Under the pieces are notes generated by a model that saw nothing but the letters and a program-made list of their open reading frames with translations, searched no databases and was not told where the DNA came from. Positions 1 to 5,322 of a stretch of 35,042 nt of DNA are shown here, in pieces. Source of the DNA: Lactobacillus sp. 0.1XD8-4 (lineage in GTDB: Bacteria; Bacillota; Bacilli; Lactobacillales; Lactobacillaceae); contig NZ_RDBR01000024.1 in NCBI RefSeq assembly GCF_009663775.1, forward strand, positions 1 through 35,042. Direction: 5' to 3'. How positions within the stretch are numbered: position 1 is the first letter of the stretch; each line of letters opens with the position of its first letter. The translations under genes were made by a program, and so were the position numbers.

Positions 1-534
1 GAAAACTTGACAGATACTTATACAACAATGTACTTCAAAAAGCTGAACAACTTAGAGAAAATATATAAGCATGATAGTTTAACTTTAGATGCAATAAAAA
101 AATTAGATGTTTGGCTTGTTAATCTAAGCCATCAAGCTTCAAAATATATAAATCCTCTACAATTTGCTCAAGAAAATCATTTGAAATATGCTATAGCAGC
201 TCATGTTTTTGAATTGGCTTATCAAGAACGTATGTTCAAGGTATTCTATAGGGTTTATTCTAGTACTGGTGAAGTTTTGAGTGAAGTGTGGTCGAAGGAC
301 CAAATCCCAAGTGAGACATATTCTTTTGAAGAAAATAGGTACATACCTTCTGAAGAATTTCAGATTGCTATTTTCTTTCAACTTGTTGATGAGCCTATTA
401 GTGCTAATTTGCCATCTTACTTGACAAATCCAAAAAAAGTAAGGGCCCCATTATTTTCTAATAATACAGTGGAAGAATGTAAAGATTCTGCATTACAGAA
501 AATTTACTTAAATCTGAGAGGGGAAGATTTATAA
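1..534 (+). CDS. Hypothetical soluble protein, 5'-truncated by the window edge
   Basis: The frame is open from the first base, so the true start probably lies outside the window. An internal TTG at 7 or ATG at 28 could serve as a start, but neither has a visible SD. About 177 residues can be read. There is no membrane segment or signal peptide. The N-terminal half is helical and rich in Leu, Ile and Lys, and the rest is mixed with acidic stretches. I do not recognise the family. Its stop overlaps the start of the next gene (TAATG), so the two are co-translated and probably act together. A cargo or host-interaction role is possible, but only by context. The low-GC codon use differs somewhat from the structural genes downstream. 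Confidence 0.6.
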   Translation, partial: ENLTDTYTTMYFKKLNNLEKIYKHDSLTLDAIKKLDVWLVNLSHQASKYINPLQFAQENHLKYAIAAHVFELAYQERMFKVFYRVYSSTGEVLSEVWSKDQIPSETYSFEENRYIPSEEFQIAIFFQLVDEPISANLPSYLTNPKKVRAPLFSNNTVEECKDSALQKIYLNLRGEDL

Positions 535-1100
535 TGGGGACTAAAAAAACATCGACAAAGGGGTATTATATTGCGATTGGAGTATTGATTACAATATATA
601 TATTAACTGTTGTTTCTATTTTCTTTTTGTCTAAACTAGCCTTTGAAAAAAGAATAACTTTACTAGTTACAATGGTTTCAGGATCAATATCAATAATTAT
701 TTCAATTTTAGCTTCAGTAATTGCATCTATTAAACAAGTTTCGACATATGAGACACAGAAGGAAATTGATAAGACTAATAAATGGGAAAACATGAAAAAA
801 TTATTAGTTGTAGAGCTAAAGAGTAATCAAAATGTTATTCAGAATTTTTTGAAGAATAGTCAGGAAAACAGTAACAAAGATGATGCAGTTAAGGCCCTAC
901 AACAGCTAATAACGGTAAAACTATGGGAAAGCTCGATAGAATACATTGGCTATAATGAAAGAAACGCTGAACTTTTATTTAAGACTTATCGTAATTTAAA
1001 TGATCTAAAAACAGGAGATGTTAAAGGTATTGGGGAAACACTTGTGGAAAAAACCTTAGAAAAGGTTGATAAATCATTAGAAGCTATTAATAGTAAGTGA
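534..1100 (+). CDS. Two-TM membrane protein with cytoplasmic helical domain, unknown function
   Basis: 188 residues, starting at the ATG that overlaps the upstream stop (TAATG). An SD-like GAGGGGA lies about 8 bases before. Two hydrophobic segments lie at about residues 12-33 and 41-65, followed by a charged helical tail rich in Lys, Glu and Asn. The layout (short basic N-terminus, two TMs, helical cytoplasmic domain) resembles many small phage-exclusion or accessory membrane proteins, but no diagnostic motif is visible. With the upstream soluble gene it forms a tight two-gene unit that ends before a hairpin-rich non-coding region. I cannot assign a function; an anti-phage or lysogenic-conversion role is only an inference from architecture. 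Confidence 0.7.
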   Translation: MGTKKTSTKGYYIAIGVLITIYILTVVSIFFLSKLAFEKRITLLVTMVSGSISIIISILASVIASIKQVSTYETQKEIDKTNKWENMKKLLVVELKSNQNVIQNFLKNSQENSNKDDAVKALQQLITVKLWESSIEYIGYNERNAELLFKTYRNLNDLKTGDVKGIGETLVEKTLEKVDKSLEAINSK

Positions 1101-1121
1101 ATCAACTATAAATATATGAAA

Positions 1122-1146
1122 AGTTGAAAAAGCATGCTTTTTAAAT
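1122..1146 (+). repeat. 25-bp direct repeat with palindromic core, copy 1
   Basis: The core AAAAAGCATGCTTTTT is a perfect 16-bp palindrome. An identical 25-bp copy lies at 1223-1247, 101 bases away. TCAACT at 1102-1107 is complementary to the AGTTGA at the left end of this copy, so a larger hairpin is possible. It follows the membrane protein gene. Confidence 0.8.
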
Positions 1147-1162
1147 TAAAGAAAAGTCACTG

Positions 1163-1206
1163 AAAAAGAAGATTAAGAAGTAAAAAGTAATTCAGACCTT
1201 CTTTTT
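1163..1206 (+). terminator. Possible bidirectional terminator hairpin between the 25-bp repeats
   Basis: AAAAAGAAG (1163-1171) pairs with CTTCTTTTT (1198-1206) around a 26-base loop. The A-tract on one side and T-tract on the other fit a weak two-way terminator for the 1-1100 gene pair. The stem is AT-rich and the loop long, so confidence is low. Confidence 0.35.
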
Positions 1207-1222
1207 AATGAAATTTCTATGT

Positions 1223-1247
1223 AGTTGAAAAAGCATGCTTTTTAAAT
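1223..1247 (+). repeat. 25-bp direct repeat with palindromic core, copy 2
   Basis: Identical to 1122-1146. Here the outer complementary arm TCAACT lies downstream (1249-1254), the mirror image of the first copy. Binding-site, terminator or recombination roles are all possible. The rest of 1101-1560 holds no supported gene; a weak hairpin lies around 1328-1345 (CTGGATA/TATCCGG). Confidence 0.8.
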
Positions 1248-1463
1248 ATCAACTTTTCCACGTGTAAAAATAATTTTTTGCCTCAAAAAACGCCTTATTT
1301 ATTTTTTAATCTGGTTTTAATATTCTCCTGGATAAAATATCCGGCTGCCTTTAATTGGCTTTCATTATCTTTATAGCACGGTTAGCGCGTCACGTTCTTA
1401 ACAAATAGAACATGATTTCTATTTATATTATAGTAGAAAAATTTTTCTTTTTAATTTCATTAG

Positions 1464-1491
1464 TTGACAACTTATAAAATAATGATATTAT
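1464..1491 (+). promoter_or_regulatory. Sigma-A-type promoter for the small-gene cluster
   Basis: A perfect TTGACA (1464-1469), a 16-base spacer and TATTAT (1486-1491, 5/6 to consensus) lie about 75 bases upstream of the first tiny gene. This is the best promoter match in the window and probably drives the 1565-1711 gene. A short inverted repeat (AAGCT/AGCTT, about 1500-1517) follows in the leader. Confidence 0.7.
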
Positions 1492-1564
1492 ATAAGTGTA
1501 AGCTAATTACTAGCTTAAGCAGTCCCAACTTTCAAATTCTAGATATGAAAGGAGTTTCGGGGCT

Positions 1565-1711
1565 ATGCTTACAGTAGTAAGCGCCCTTTTAGGAATAGCC
1601 GGAGCCTACCGGTTAGCCTGTAAAGGCTATAAAGATTATTGGCAAGGGCAACGTCTAAAAGAAAAAGCCTTAAAAAAGCGGGCTAAACGCTTAAAAAAGG
1701 CTAACAAATAA
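1565..1711 (+). CDS. Tiny single-TM basic protein (48 aa), paralogue of 1801-1941
   Basis: ATG at 1565 follows a clear SD (AAAGGAG, 1548-1554). The 48-residue product has a hydrophobic N-terminal segment (about 2-20), an aromatic/Cys/Gly patch (YRLACKG), and a very basic C-terminal helix rich in Lys, Arg and Leu. The next small gene has the same layout and similar residues (VSYRLVKSG, then a Lys/Arg helix), so they look like diverged duplicates. Topology suggests a membrane anchor with a basic cytoplasmic tail. No known holin or toxin motif is recognised. It is preceded by a strong promoter and followed by a terminator, so it may be a single-gene transcript. Confidence 0.65.
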   Translation: MLTVVSALLGIAGAYRLACKGYKDYWQGQRLKEKALKKRAKRLKKANK

Positions 1712-1727
1712 ATAAAGCTTATAAATT

Positions 1728-1752
1728 GGGAATCGTGGCGTGGTTCCCTTTT
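1728..1752 (+). terminator. Intrinsic terminator after the first tiny gene
   Basis: A seven-pair stem (1728-1734 with 1742-1748, one G-T pair) closes a 7-base loop and is followed by TTTT. It sits 16 bases after the stop of the 48-aa gene. Confidence 0.65.
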
Positions 1753-1800
1753 ACGTATACAATTATACTATGGAACTAGAAAAATAGAAAGGTTTTAGAA

Positions 1801-1941
1801 ATGCTGAAAATTCTATTTAATATAGTAATTCTGTTAGTTGGGCTATATGTTAGCTATCGACTAGTTAAATCTGGATGTAATGACTTAAAAAAAGCCCAAA
1901 AATTAAGGCAACAAGCAAAAGAGTTAAAAAGAAGGCGATAA
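1801..1941 (+). CDS. Tiny single-TM basic protein (46 aa)
   Basis: ATG at 1801, with AGAAAGG (about 1786-1792) upstream as a moderate SD. The 46-residue product has a strong hydrophobic stretch (about 4-20) and a basic tail ending in three arginines. It shares with the 48-aa protein upstream the M-L start, TM length, a Y-R-L...K-x-G motif and a Lys/Leu/Arg tail, which supports a duplication. Its stop is separated by one base from the next ATG, so it is translationally linked to the 70-aa basic protein. Function unknown; the size and topology would fit a membrane regulator or small toxin-like peptide, but nothing proves either. Confidence 0.65.
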   Translation: MLKILFNIVILLVGLYVSYRLVKSGCNDLKKAQKLRQQAKELKRRR

Positions 1942-1942
1942 A

Positions 1943-2155
1943 ATGCCAAAAGTAAAGAAATATTCTAAAGAAGAAGCACACCAGCGACAAATAGACCGCG
2001 TAAATGAATACAACCGCACACATAAAAAAGAAGCCTACCGCAATCAAAAGAAGTCAAGGGCGCGTAACTTTATTAAAAAAGATGCTACACGGGAAGAATT
2101 GCAAGAATTACGCGGGCTTATTGATGAAAGACTGAAAGAAATATCTAAAAATTAG
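1943..2155 (+). CDS. Small basic helical protein, family member 1 of 3
   Basis: 70 residues; ATG one base after the previous stop. Highly basic N-terminus (K/R/Q/Y-rich) followed by R-x-F-I-K-K-D-A-T and then an amphipathic E/L-rich helix ending in D-E-R-L-K-E. Two further genes here (2217-2453 and 5323-5508) share the pattern: basic N-terminus with Tyr/Asn, an R-x-x-A-x-x-F core, a short linker and an ELxxLI helix. No DNA-binding domain is recognisable, although the charge pattern (basic front, acidic back) would fit nucleic-acid or protein binding. Function unknown. Confidence 0.7.
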   Translation: MPKVKKYSKEEAHQRQIDRVNEYNRTHKKEAYRNQKKSRARNFIKKDATREELQELRGLIDERLKEISKN

Positions 2156-2216
2156 AAACGTGATACGCTTTCCCTGTTATAATTGATAGAAAGTTTATTT
2201 TAGGGGAGTGAAACTA

Positions 2217-2453
2217 ATGGCGGTTAGTAAATCGCATATTAAAGCATCACGACAGTATGAAAAAAGAAATCCTGATAGAACAGGATATAATACTTTGAAG
2301 AGAAACGCGGTTAATTTTGTTAGTGCATATGCTAAAGAAGGTACAAAAGCCAATCAATATGTAACTAGTGACTATGGAAAAAAGCATTATAAAGAAGATT
2401 TAACCGAGCTAGAAAACTTGATAAAGCAGACTTTAGAAGAGTTAGAAAATTAA
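2217..2453 (+). CDS. Small basic helical protein, family member 2 of 3
   Basis: 78 residues from ATG 2217. The in-frame GTG at 2208 overlaps the SD itself (TAGGGGAG, 2201-2208), so ATG 2217, eight bases downstream, is the better start. The product has the family pattern: basic Tyr/Asn-rich N-terminus (R-Q-Y-E-K-R-N-P-D-R), an N-A-V-N-F core, an insertion of about 15 residues not found in the other two members, and a terminal L-x-E-L-E-N-L-I helix. TATAAT at 2178-2183 upstream could be a -10 box, but no good -35 accompanies it. Role unknown. Confidence 0.7.
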   Translation: MAVSKSHIKASRQYEKRNPDRTGYNTLKRNAVNFVSAYAKEGTKANQYVTSDYGKKHYKEDLTELENLIKQTLEELEN

Positions 2454-2477
2454 TTTCTAATTTTTCTATTTTTTATC

Positions 2478-2505
2478 TTGACTTTATAACGTAGCGTGTT
2501 ATTAT
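2478..2505 (+). promoter_or_regulatory. Promoter with an embedded operator-like repeat
   Basis: TTGACT (2478-2483), a 16-base spacer and TATTAT (2500-2505). The spacer contains TTATAACGTAGCGTG (2484-2498), which recurs with one change at 2562-2576. A repeat placed between -35 and -10 and again downstream is a typical operator layout. It probably drives the 2600-4889 gene run. Confidence 0.6.
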
Positions 2506-2561
2506 ATAGTTGTCGAAAGGATAAAGGAAATGAAAAGATAAGTTTTATTTTTTTACTCTTT

Positions 2562-2576
2562 TTATAACGTATCGTG
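2562..2576 (+). repeat. Second copy of the operator-like 15-mer
   Basis: TTATAACGTATCGTG differs by one base from 2484-2498 in the promoter spacer. The centre-to-centre distance is 78 bases. It lies 24 bases before the next gene's ATG. Confidence 0.55.
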
Positions 2577-2599
2577 ACAAAAAGAAAGGAAGAATAACA

Positions 2600-2833
2600 A
2601 TGACAAAAGAACAACAAACCATACTAAACAAAGCTAAAAAGATATTCGATCAAGTAGAGGGATATTCAAACGAATACGAGTTAAAGAGGGTTGGTGCAAC
2701 AGTCGCAAGAATGAAGCTAGATGACGAACAAACAACGCTATACGACAGTAAGCGAATTAAAAGCTTTCTTATTTGGTGGAATGATGACATGAGCGGATTT
2801 AGTGAAACACTAGAAGAAATTTACAACGGCTAG
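2600..2833 (+). CDS. Hypothetical acidic phage protein (77 aa)
   Basis: ATG 2600 follows AGAAAGGAAG (about 2582-2591). 77 residues, soluble, mostly helical, with charged residues throughout and an aromatic F-L-I-W-W patch near residue 53. No TM, signal or metal motif. First gene after the operator-bearing promoter, followed at short spacing by six more small genes, so it leads a small operon. I do not recognise it. Confidence 0.7.
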   Translation: MTKEQQTILNKAKKIFDQVEGYSNEYELKRVGATVARMKLDDEQTTLYDSKRIKSFLIWWNDDMSGFSETLEEIYNG

Positions 2834-2850
2834 AAAAGGAGATCTTAAAA

Positions 2851-3024
2851 ATGAAGTGTAAATATTGCAACGAAAAACTAAACAACGGTTTTAATGTAAC
2901 GGGGTATGAAATGACATCCCCAAAGCAGGCGGAGGGTCTAAAGTTCGATTCTCTTTATTGCATGAGTGAATATGCAAAAGAGCATAATTTCAGCGACTAC
3001 AATTATATTTCTTGTGATTTGTAA
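2851..3024 (+). CDS. Small Cys-rich protein, possible zinc ribbon (57 aa)
   Basis: ATG 2851 with SD AAAAGGAGA (2834-2842). 57 residues. The N-terminal C-K-Y-C (residues 3-6) looks like the first knuckle of a zinc ribbon. The only other cysteines are C37 (L-Y-C-M) and C55, so a complete four-Cys site C3/C6/C37/C55 is possible but unusual in spacing. No membrane segment. It lies between two small genes on the same transcript. Zinc binding is inferred from cysteine spacing alone. Confidence 0.65.
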   Translation: MKCKYCNEKLNNGFNVTGYEMTSPKQAEGLKFDSLYCMSEYAKEHNFSDYNYISCDL

Positions 3025-3039
3025 AAGGGGATGTAAACA

Positions 3040-3177
3040 ATGCGGAAAGTAGAAAAGTATATCAATATGTATCAAGAAAATAAAATCACTGTACACCAAG
3101 CCTATAAGCAACTAGGCGGGCGAAAGTATCGCGAGTTTTGGAACAAACTATATAAATTATCAGCAAAAGAAAACTAA
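3040..3177 (+). CDS. Small basic protein (45 aa) with possible helix-turn-helix feel
   Basis: ATG 3040 is preceded by AAAGGGG (3024-3030) and the spacer ATGTAAACA. The spacer holds an out-of-use ATG followed directly by TAA. The same SD-plus-spacer cassette precedes the genes at 4250 and 4662. The 45-residue product is basic, with two short helices (about 2-14 and 18-42) around an I-T-V-H-Q-A-Y-K-Q-L-G-G turn. That vaguely resembles a HTH recognition segment. DNA binding is only a guess. Confidence 0.6.
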   Translation: MRKVEKYINMYQENKITVHQAYKQLGGRKYREFWNKLYKLSAKEN

Positions 3178-3216
3178 TCAATTAATACATTACATAAAAG
3201 TAAAGGGGTAATCATC

Positions 3217-3627
3217 ATGAACAAGAATTCAGTTATTAAAGTATTAGGCGTTTTATTAATTATTGCAGTTGCTAACTGGTACGTTGACAGCCAAAAGCTT
3301 CACGACGCACAGAACCAAATTAGAACAGAACAAACGGCCAAGAGTAAGGCGACCGCACAAGTGGAAGACCTCAGCGCAACTAATGACGATTTAACAGACC
3401 AAAACGAAGAATTAAAGGACTCACAGACCCATATTAAGGACGGCCAACAAATTAAAAACGATAAATTTACAATCGACTATGAAGACGATGGCGACGGTGA
3501 TTATACTTTAACAGTTTACCCGAACAAGAAGAATGAAAAAGTGATCGCACAGCAAGGGGACGGCGCGCAAGGCTTAGAAATTGTAAACGTTCCAAAAACG
3601 GACAAGCGCACAACTACAGCCAACTAG
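3217..3627 (+). CDS. Membrane-anchored coiled-coil protein (136 aa)
   Basis: ATG 3217 with SD AAAGGGG (3202-3208). Residues 7-23 form an uncleaved hydrophobic anchor with no lipobox Cys and no clear signal peptidase site. Residues 25-75 form a Q/E/K/D-rich heptad coiled coil, and residues 80-136 a beta-rich, acidic domain (D-D-G-D-G-D-Y-T-L-T-V). The topology resembles phage spanin-like or surface anchor proteins, but the gene is far from the lysis cassette, so a host-surface or exclusion role is as likely. No family recognised. Confidence 0.7.
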   Translation: MNKNSVIKVLGVLLIIAVANWYVDSQKLHDAQNQIRTEQTAKSKATAQVEDLSATNDDLTDQNEELKDSQTHIKDGQQIKNDKFTIDYEDDGDGDYTLTVYPNKKNEKVIAQQGDGAQGLEIVNVPKTDKRTTTAN

Positions 3628-3643
3628 AAGGGGAGTTGTATAA

Positions 3644-3913
3644 ATGATTATTACACCAGAAGCGGAAACATACCGCGTTAATGCGCTATATATAACTGGT
3701 CAAAGCGTATCGGAGCCATACAAAACACTAAAAGAAGCAGAAAAGAAAATGAAAGAAGAAATCAAGAGCGGAGAAGTAGCGAGTGTTTCTATTATTTGGC
3801 ATCATTGGACAGAATGGCGAAAAGGTGGAACCTATGAACACAAAGAAAAGAGAATAAAAAATTGGAAAATGTCACCGGAAAAAGTGGAAGTAGCAAGACA
3901 GAAAGCACTATAA
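3644..3913 (+). CDS. Hypothetical small soluble protein (89 aa)
   Basis: ATG 3644 with SD AAGGGGAG (3629-3636). 89 residues with a beta-alpha feel: a short strand region with Y-R-V-N-A-L-Y-I-T, a long Lys/Glu helix (about 27-42), a strand V-A-S-V-S-I-I-W-H-H-W, and a basic terminal helix. The layout matches the small phage proteins that carry a sequence of the form 'T-L-K-E-A-E'. No catalytic motif. Part of the 2600-4889 small-gene run. Confidence 0.65.
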   Translation: MIITPEAETYRVNALYITGQSVSEPYKTLKEAEKKMKEEIKSGEVASVSIIWHHWTEWRKGGTYEHKEKRIKNWKMSPEKVEVARQKAL

Positions 3914-3942
3914 AATAACAAGAAACAAAGGAAGTAATTAAA

Positions 3943-4233
3943 ATGACAAACAACCTAATTAAATTTAAATTAACAAAAATAGACCCAGAAACATTGTACG
4001 GGCTTGGACATGGTGAGGGATCTATTCGCAACGGAAAAGGTGAAATTGTTCCAGGTCATGAACTAACTATTGTCGTAGAAAGTCTAACTAAAGCACATAT
4101 AACGTTACAAGGTCACAACACCATTATCAATGGGGAAGGGTTTTACATTAGCGGCAAGAATGAAATGACTTTGGACCTTTGTAAAAATAAACAAGTAGAT
4201 AATTTATTGAATTACTACCAAAAGAGCTTTTAA
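3943..4233 (+). CDS. Hypothetical beta-rich small protein (96 aa)
   Basis: ATG 3943 with SD AAAGGAAG (3927-3934). 96 residues, soluble, with alternating hydrophobic residues that suggest a beta-sheet core (I-K-F-K-L-T-K-I; E-L-T-I-V-V-E-S-L; H-I-T-L-Q-G-H), then a short terminal helix. Gly-rich loop at about 20-30 (G-L-G-H-G-E-G-S). No recognised family. Confidence 0.65.
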   Translation: MTNNLIKFKLTKIDPETLYGLGHGEGSIRNGKGEIVPGHELTIVVESLTKAHITLQGHNTIINGEGFYISGKNEMTLDLCKNKQVDNLLNYYQKSF

Positions 4234-4249
4234 AAAGGGGATGTATACA

Positions 4250-4648
4250 ATGGATATTACAAAATTAAGTTACTCAGATTTAACAATTAAAGCATTAACG
4301 CTATTAGATACAGATGATAAAGTAAGGCTTTACTTGATGGAAGCCACCCGAATTATGCGGGCTTTGTATGAAAGTGACGCAGTATATACACACGAGCGCC
4401 GAGCATTCAGGCGGAACTATTGGCGGTTTGTTCTTTGCTGTAATTTAACGCCGTCAATGAACCGAGTGACAGCAACAAGAATCTACGCCCGTTTTGTTGG
4501 TGGTTATTGTGAAGGGTTAGAACCTAAAACAGTTCAAATAATGGGGCTGTTATTTGAAGAATTAGCCCAAAGCATTCACGACGGCGAAAACAAACAAGCA
4601 CAACAAGCAATACTAAACAACGCAATTAATTACCTACTAAAGTACTAA
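4250..4648 (+). CDS. Helical phage protein (132 aa), unknown function
   Basis: The start is ATG 4250, not the in-frame ATG at 4241: AAGGGG (4235-4240) abuts the latter, leaving no spacing. The product is all-helical, with a basic aromatic centre (H-E-R-R-A-F-R-R-N-Y-W-R-F, about residues 46-58) and a Q/A-rich last helix. Its place, as the largest protein just before the terminator, structured RNA and HNH gene, is where related phages carry a late-transcription regulator (ArpU/RinA type). Size and basic helices are compatible, but I see no motif that proves it. Confidence 0.7.
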   Translation: MDITKLSYSDLTIKALTLLDTDDKVRLYLMEATRIMRALYESDAVYTHERRAFRRNYWRFVLCCNLTPSMNRVTATRIYARFVGGYCEGLEPKTVQIMGLLFEELAQSIHDGENKQAQQAILNNAINYLLKY

Positions 4649-4661
4649 GGGGATGCATACA

Positions 4662-4889
4662 ATGAACTATAAAACATATTATCGAACTGTTAAGAGCCAC
4701 GCTTTGAAGTTTGTTGATCCTGGGGACGACTACAAGCGCCGTTACTTTGCAAGCCGTGACGATTATAAAAGTGTACTGATGAAGTTGTTAGTTTTAACTG
4801 TTGACCGTTTGAATGGGCTGGGAGTTAATATAAAAATAGTTGTCGGGGATGACAACAACAAGGACACAGAAACGAAAGAAGCCGCCTAA
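4662..4889 (+). CDS. Hypothetical small protein (75 aa)
   Basis: ATG 4662 is chosen over ATG 4653, which touches the SD (AAGGGG, 4647-4652). 75 residues: basic, Tyr-rich N-terminus (N-Y-K-T-Y-Y-R-T), a middle with repeated D-D-Y-K/Y-K-R-R, a hydrophobic helix (V-L-M-K-L-L-V-L-T-V) too short for a sure TM, and an acidic D/N/T/E tail. Last gene of the run; its stop codon lies inside the terminator stem. Function unknown. Confidence 0.65.
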   Translation: MNYKTYYRTVKSHALKFVDPGDDYKRRYFASRDDYKSVLMKLLVLTVDRLNGLGVNIKIVVGDDNNKDTETKEAA

Positions 4890-4905
4890 TTGGGCGACTT
4901 TTTTA
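4881..4905 (+). terminator. Intrinsic terminator of the small-gene operon
   Basis: GCCGCCT (4881-4887) pairs with GGGCGAC (4892-4898), with one mismatch and one G-T pair, followed by TTTTTTA. The stop codon TAA (4887-4889) forms part of the stem and loop. Confidence 0.7.
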
Positions 4906-4952
4906 TTTGAACTAATTTATTGAAATGTATTTTATTGTACTTATATATAGTG

Positions 4953-4958
4953 TATAAT
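4953..4958 (+). promoter_or_regulatory. -10 box for the structured RNA region
   Basis: A perfect TATAAT with no convincing -35 at 16-18 bases. TTGTAC at 4935-4940 is too close (12 bases). It is the only promoter-like signal between the upstream terminator and the structured stretch that follows. Confidence 0.4.
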
Positions 4959-5067
4959 AAAAACATGGTAAGCAACGGGAGTAATTAACCCGGAACCTAC
5001 CAAGACGGAACAGCAGGCAACGGCCGAGCGTTACCGATTACAGGTAGACCAAAGGAGGCGCGGGCCT

Positions 5068-5109
5068 ATGCTTTGTTATCTACTAGACGGGAGACCGCGC
5101 GACGGTTGA
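5068..5109 (+). CDS. Possible 13-residue leader peptide
   Basis: ATG 5068 has one of the best SDs in the window (AAAGGAGG, 5051-5058, spacing 9), yet the frame closes after 13 codons (MLCYLLDGRPRDG, then TGA at 5107). The SD abuts and the ATG lies within the loop of the GCGCGG/CCGCGC stem. Read one base forward from the TGA, the +1 frame stays open to TAG 5192-5194 and encodes a hydrophobic segment. A GTG start at 5120 would give 24 residues, without an SD. A leader peptide, a +1-shifted mini-protein or chance are all possible. Confidence 0.3.
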   Translation: MLCYLLDGRPRDG

Positions 5110-5171
5110 AGCTGTTGCGGTGCTGATATTGTCACAGGCTTTTTATTGGGTCTGTCGTGGTATCGCACTAA

Positions 5172-5211
5172 TTATAAAAGCGCTCAAGCAATAGCCCAAG
5201 CGCTTTTATAA
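5172..5211 (+). terminator. Perfect 13-bp hairpin in the structured RNA region
   Basis: 5172-5184 pairs without mismatch to 5199-5211 (arm AGCGCTTTTATA). The loop is 14 bases. The T-tract is part of the 3' arm, so it may act as a terminator or a stable RNA 3' end. Confidence 0.5.
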
Positions 5212-5239
5212 AGTTCTCTTGTCTGTATGTAGACCGTCG

Positions 5240-5272
5240 GGCGTTAGGTGGTGGAGCACTTAACGCCTTTTT
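5240..5272 (+). terminator. Strong intrinsic terminator
   Basis: GGCGTTAGGTG (5240-5250) pairs with CACTTAACGCC (5257-5267), ten Watson-Crick pairs plus one G-T, a 6-base loop, then TTTTT. It separates the structured RNA from the next small gene. Confidence 0.8.
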
Positions 5273-5322
5273 ACATATTTAATTATATCAATGTAGAAAG
5301 ACACAATCAAGGAGGGAAGCAC

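Larger units (their letters stand above)
4960..5272 (+). ncRNA. Candidate structured RNA / leader with two terminators
   Basis: This stretch lacks a normal gene but is rich in pairing. GGTA/TACC (4967-4970 with about 4997-5000) encloses CGGG/CCCG. AACG/CGTT lies near 5019-5034. GCGCGG (5058-5063) pairs with CCGCGC (5095-5100) around a loop that holds an ATG. A 13-bp perfect stem lies at 5172-5184 / 5199-5211, and a near-perfect 11-pair stem with T-tail at 5240-5272. A -10 box lies just before. GC content is higher than in the flanks. It could be a regulatory RNA, an antisense-type RNA or the leader of a tiny peptide gene. I do not recognise any known RNA family. Confidence 0.4.

Noticed and set aside
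2505-2560. Three-codon ORF (M-K-R) after an SD-like GGATAAAGGAA near 2519
   Set aside because: Too short to support as a gene; could be a leader but nothing else backs it.
1865-4031. Minus-strand hydrophobic frames opposite small genes (1865-2047, 3792-4031)
   Set aside because: They are mirror products of Lys-rich genes (AAA/TTT), without SDs.
5248-5322. 25-codon longer N-terminus (GTG) for the 61-aa small protein
   Set aside because: The GTG lies inside a strong terminator hairpin; ATG 5323 has a near-perfect SD.
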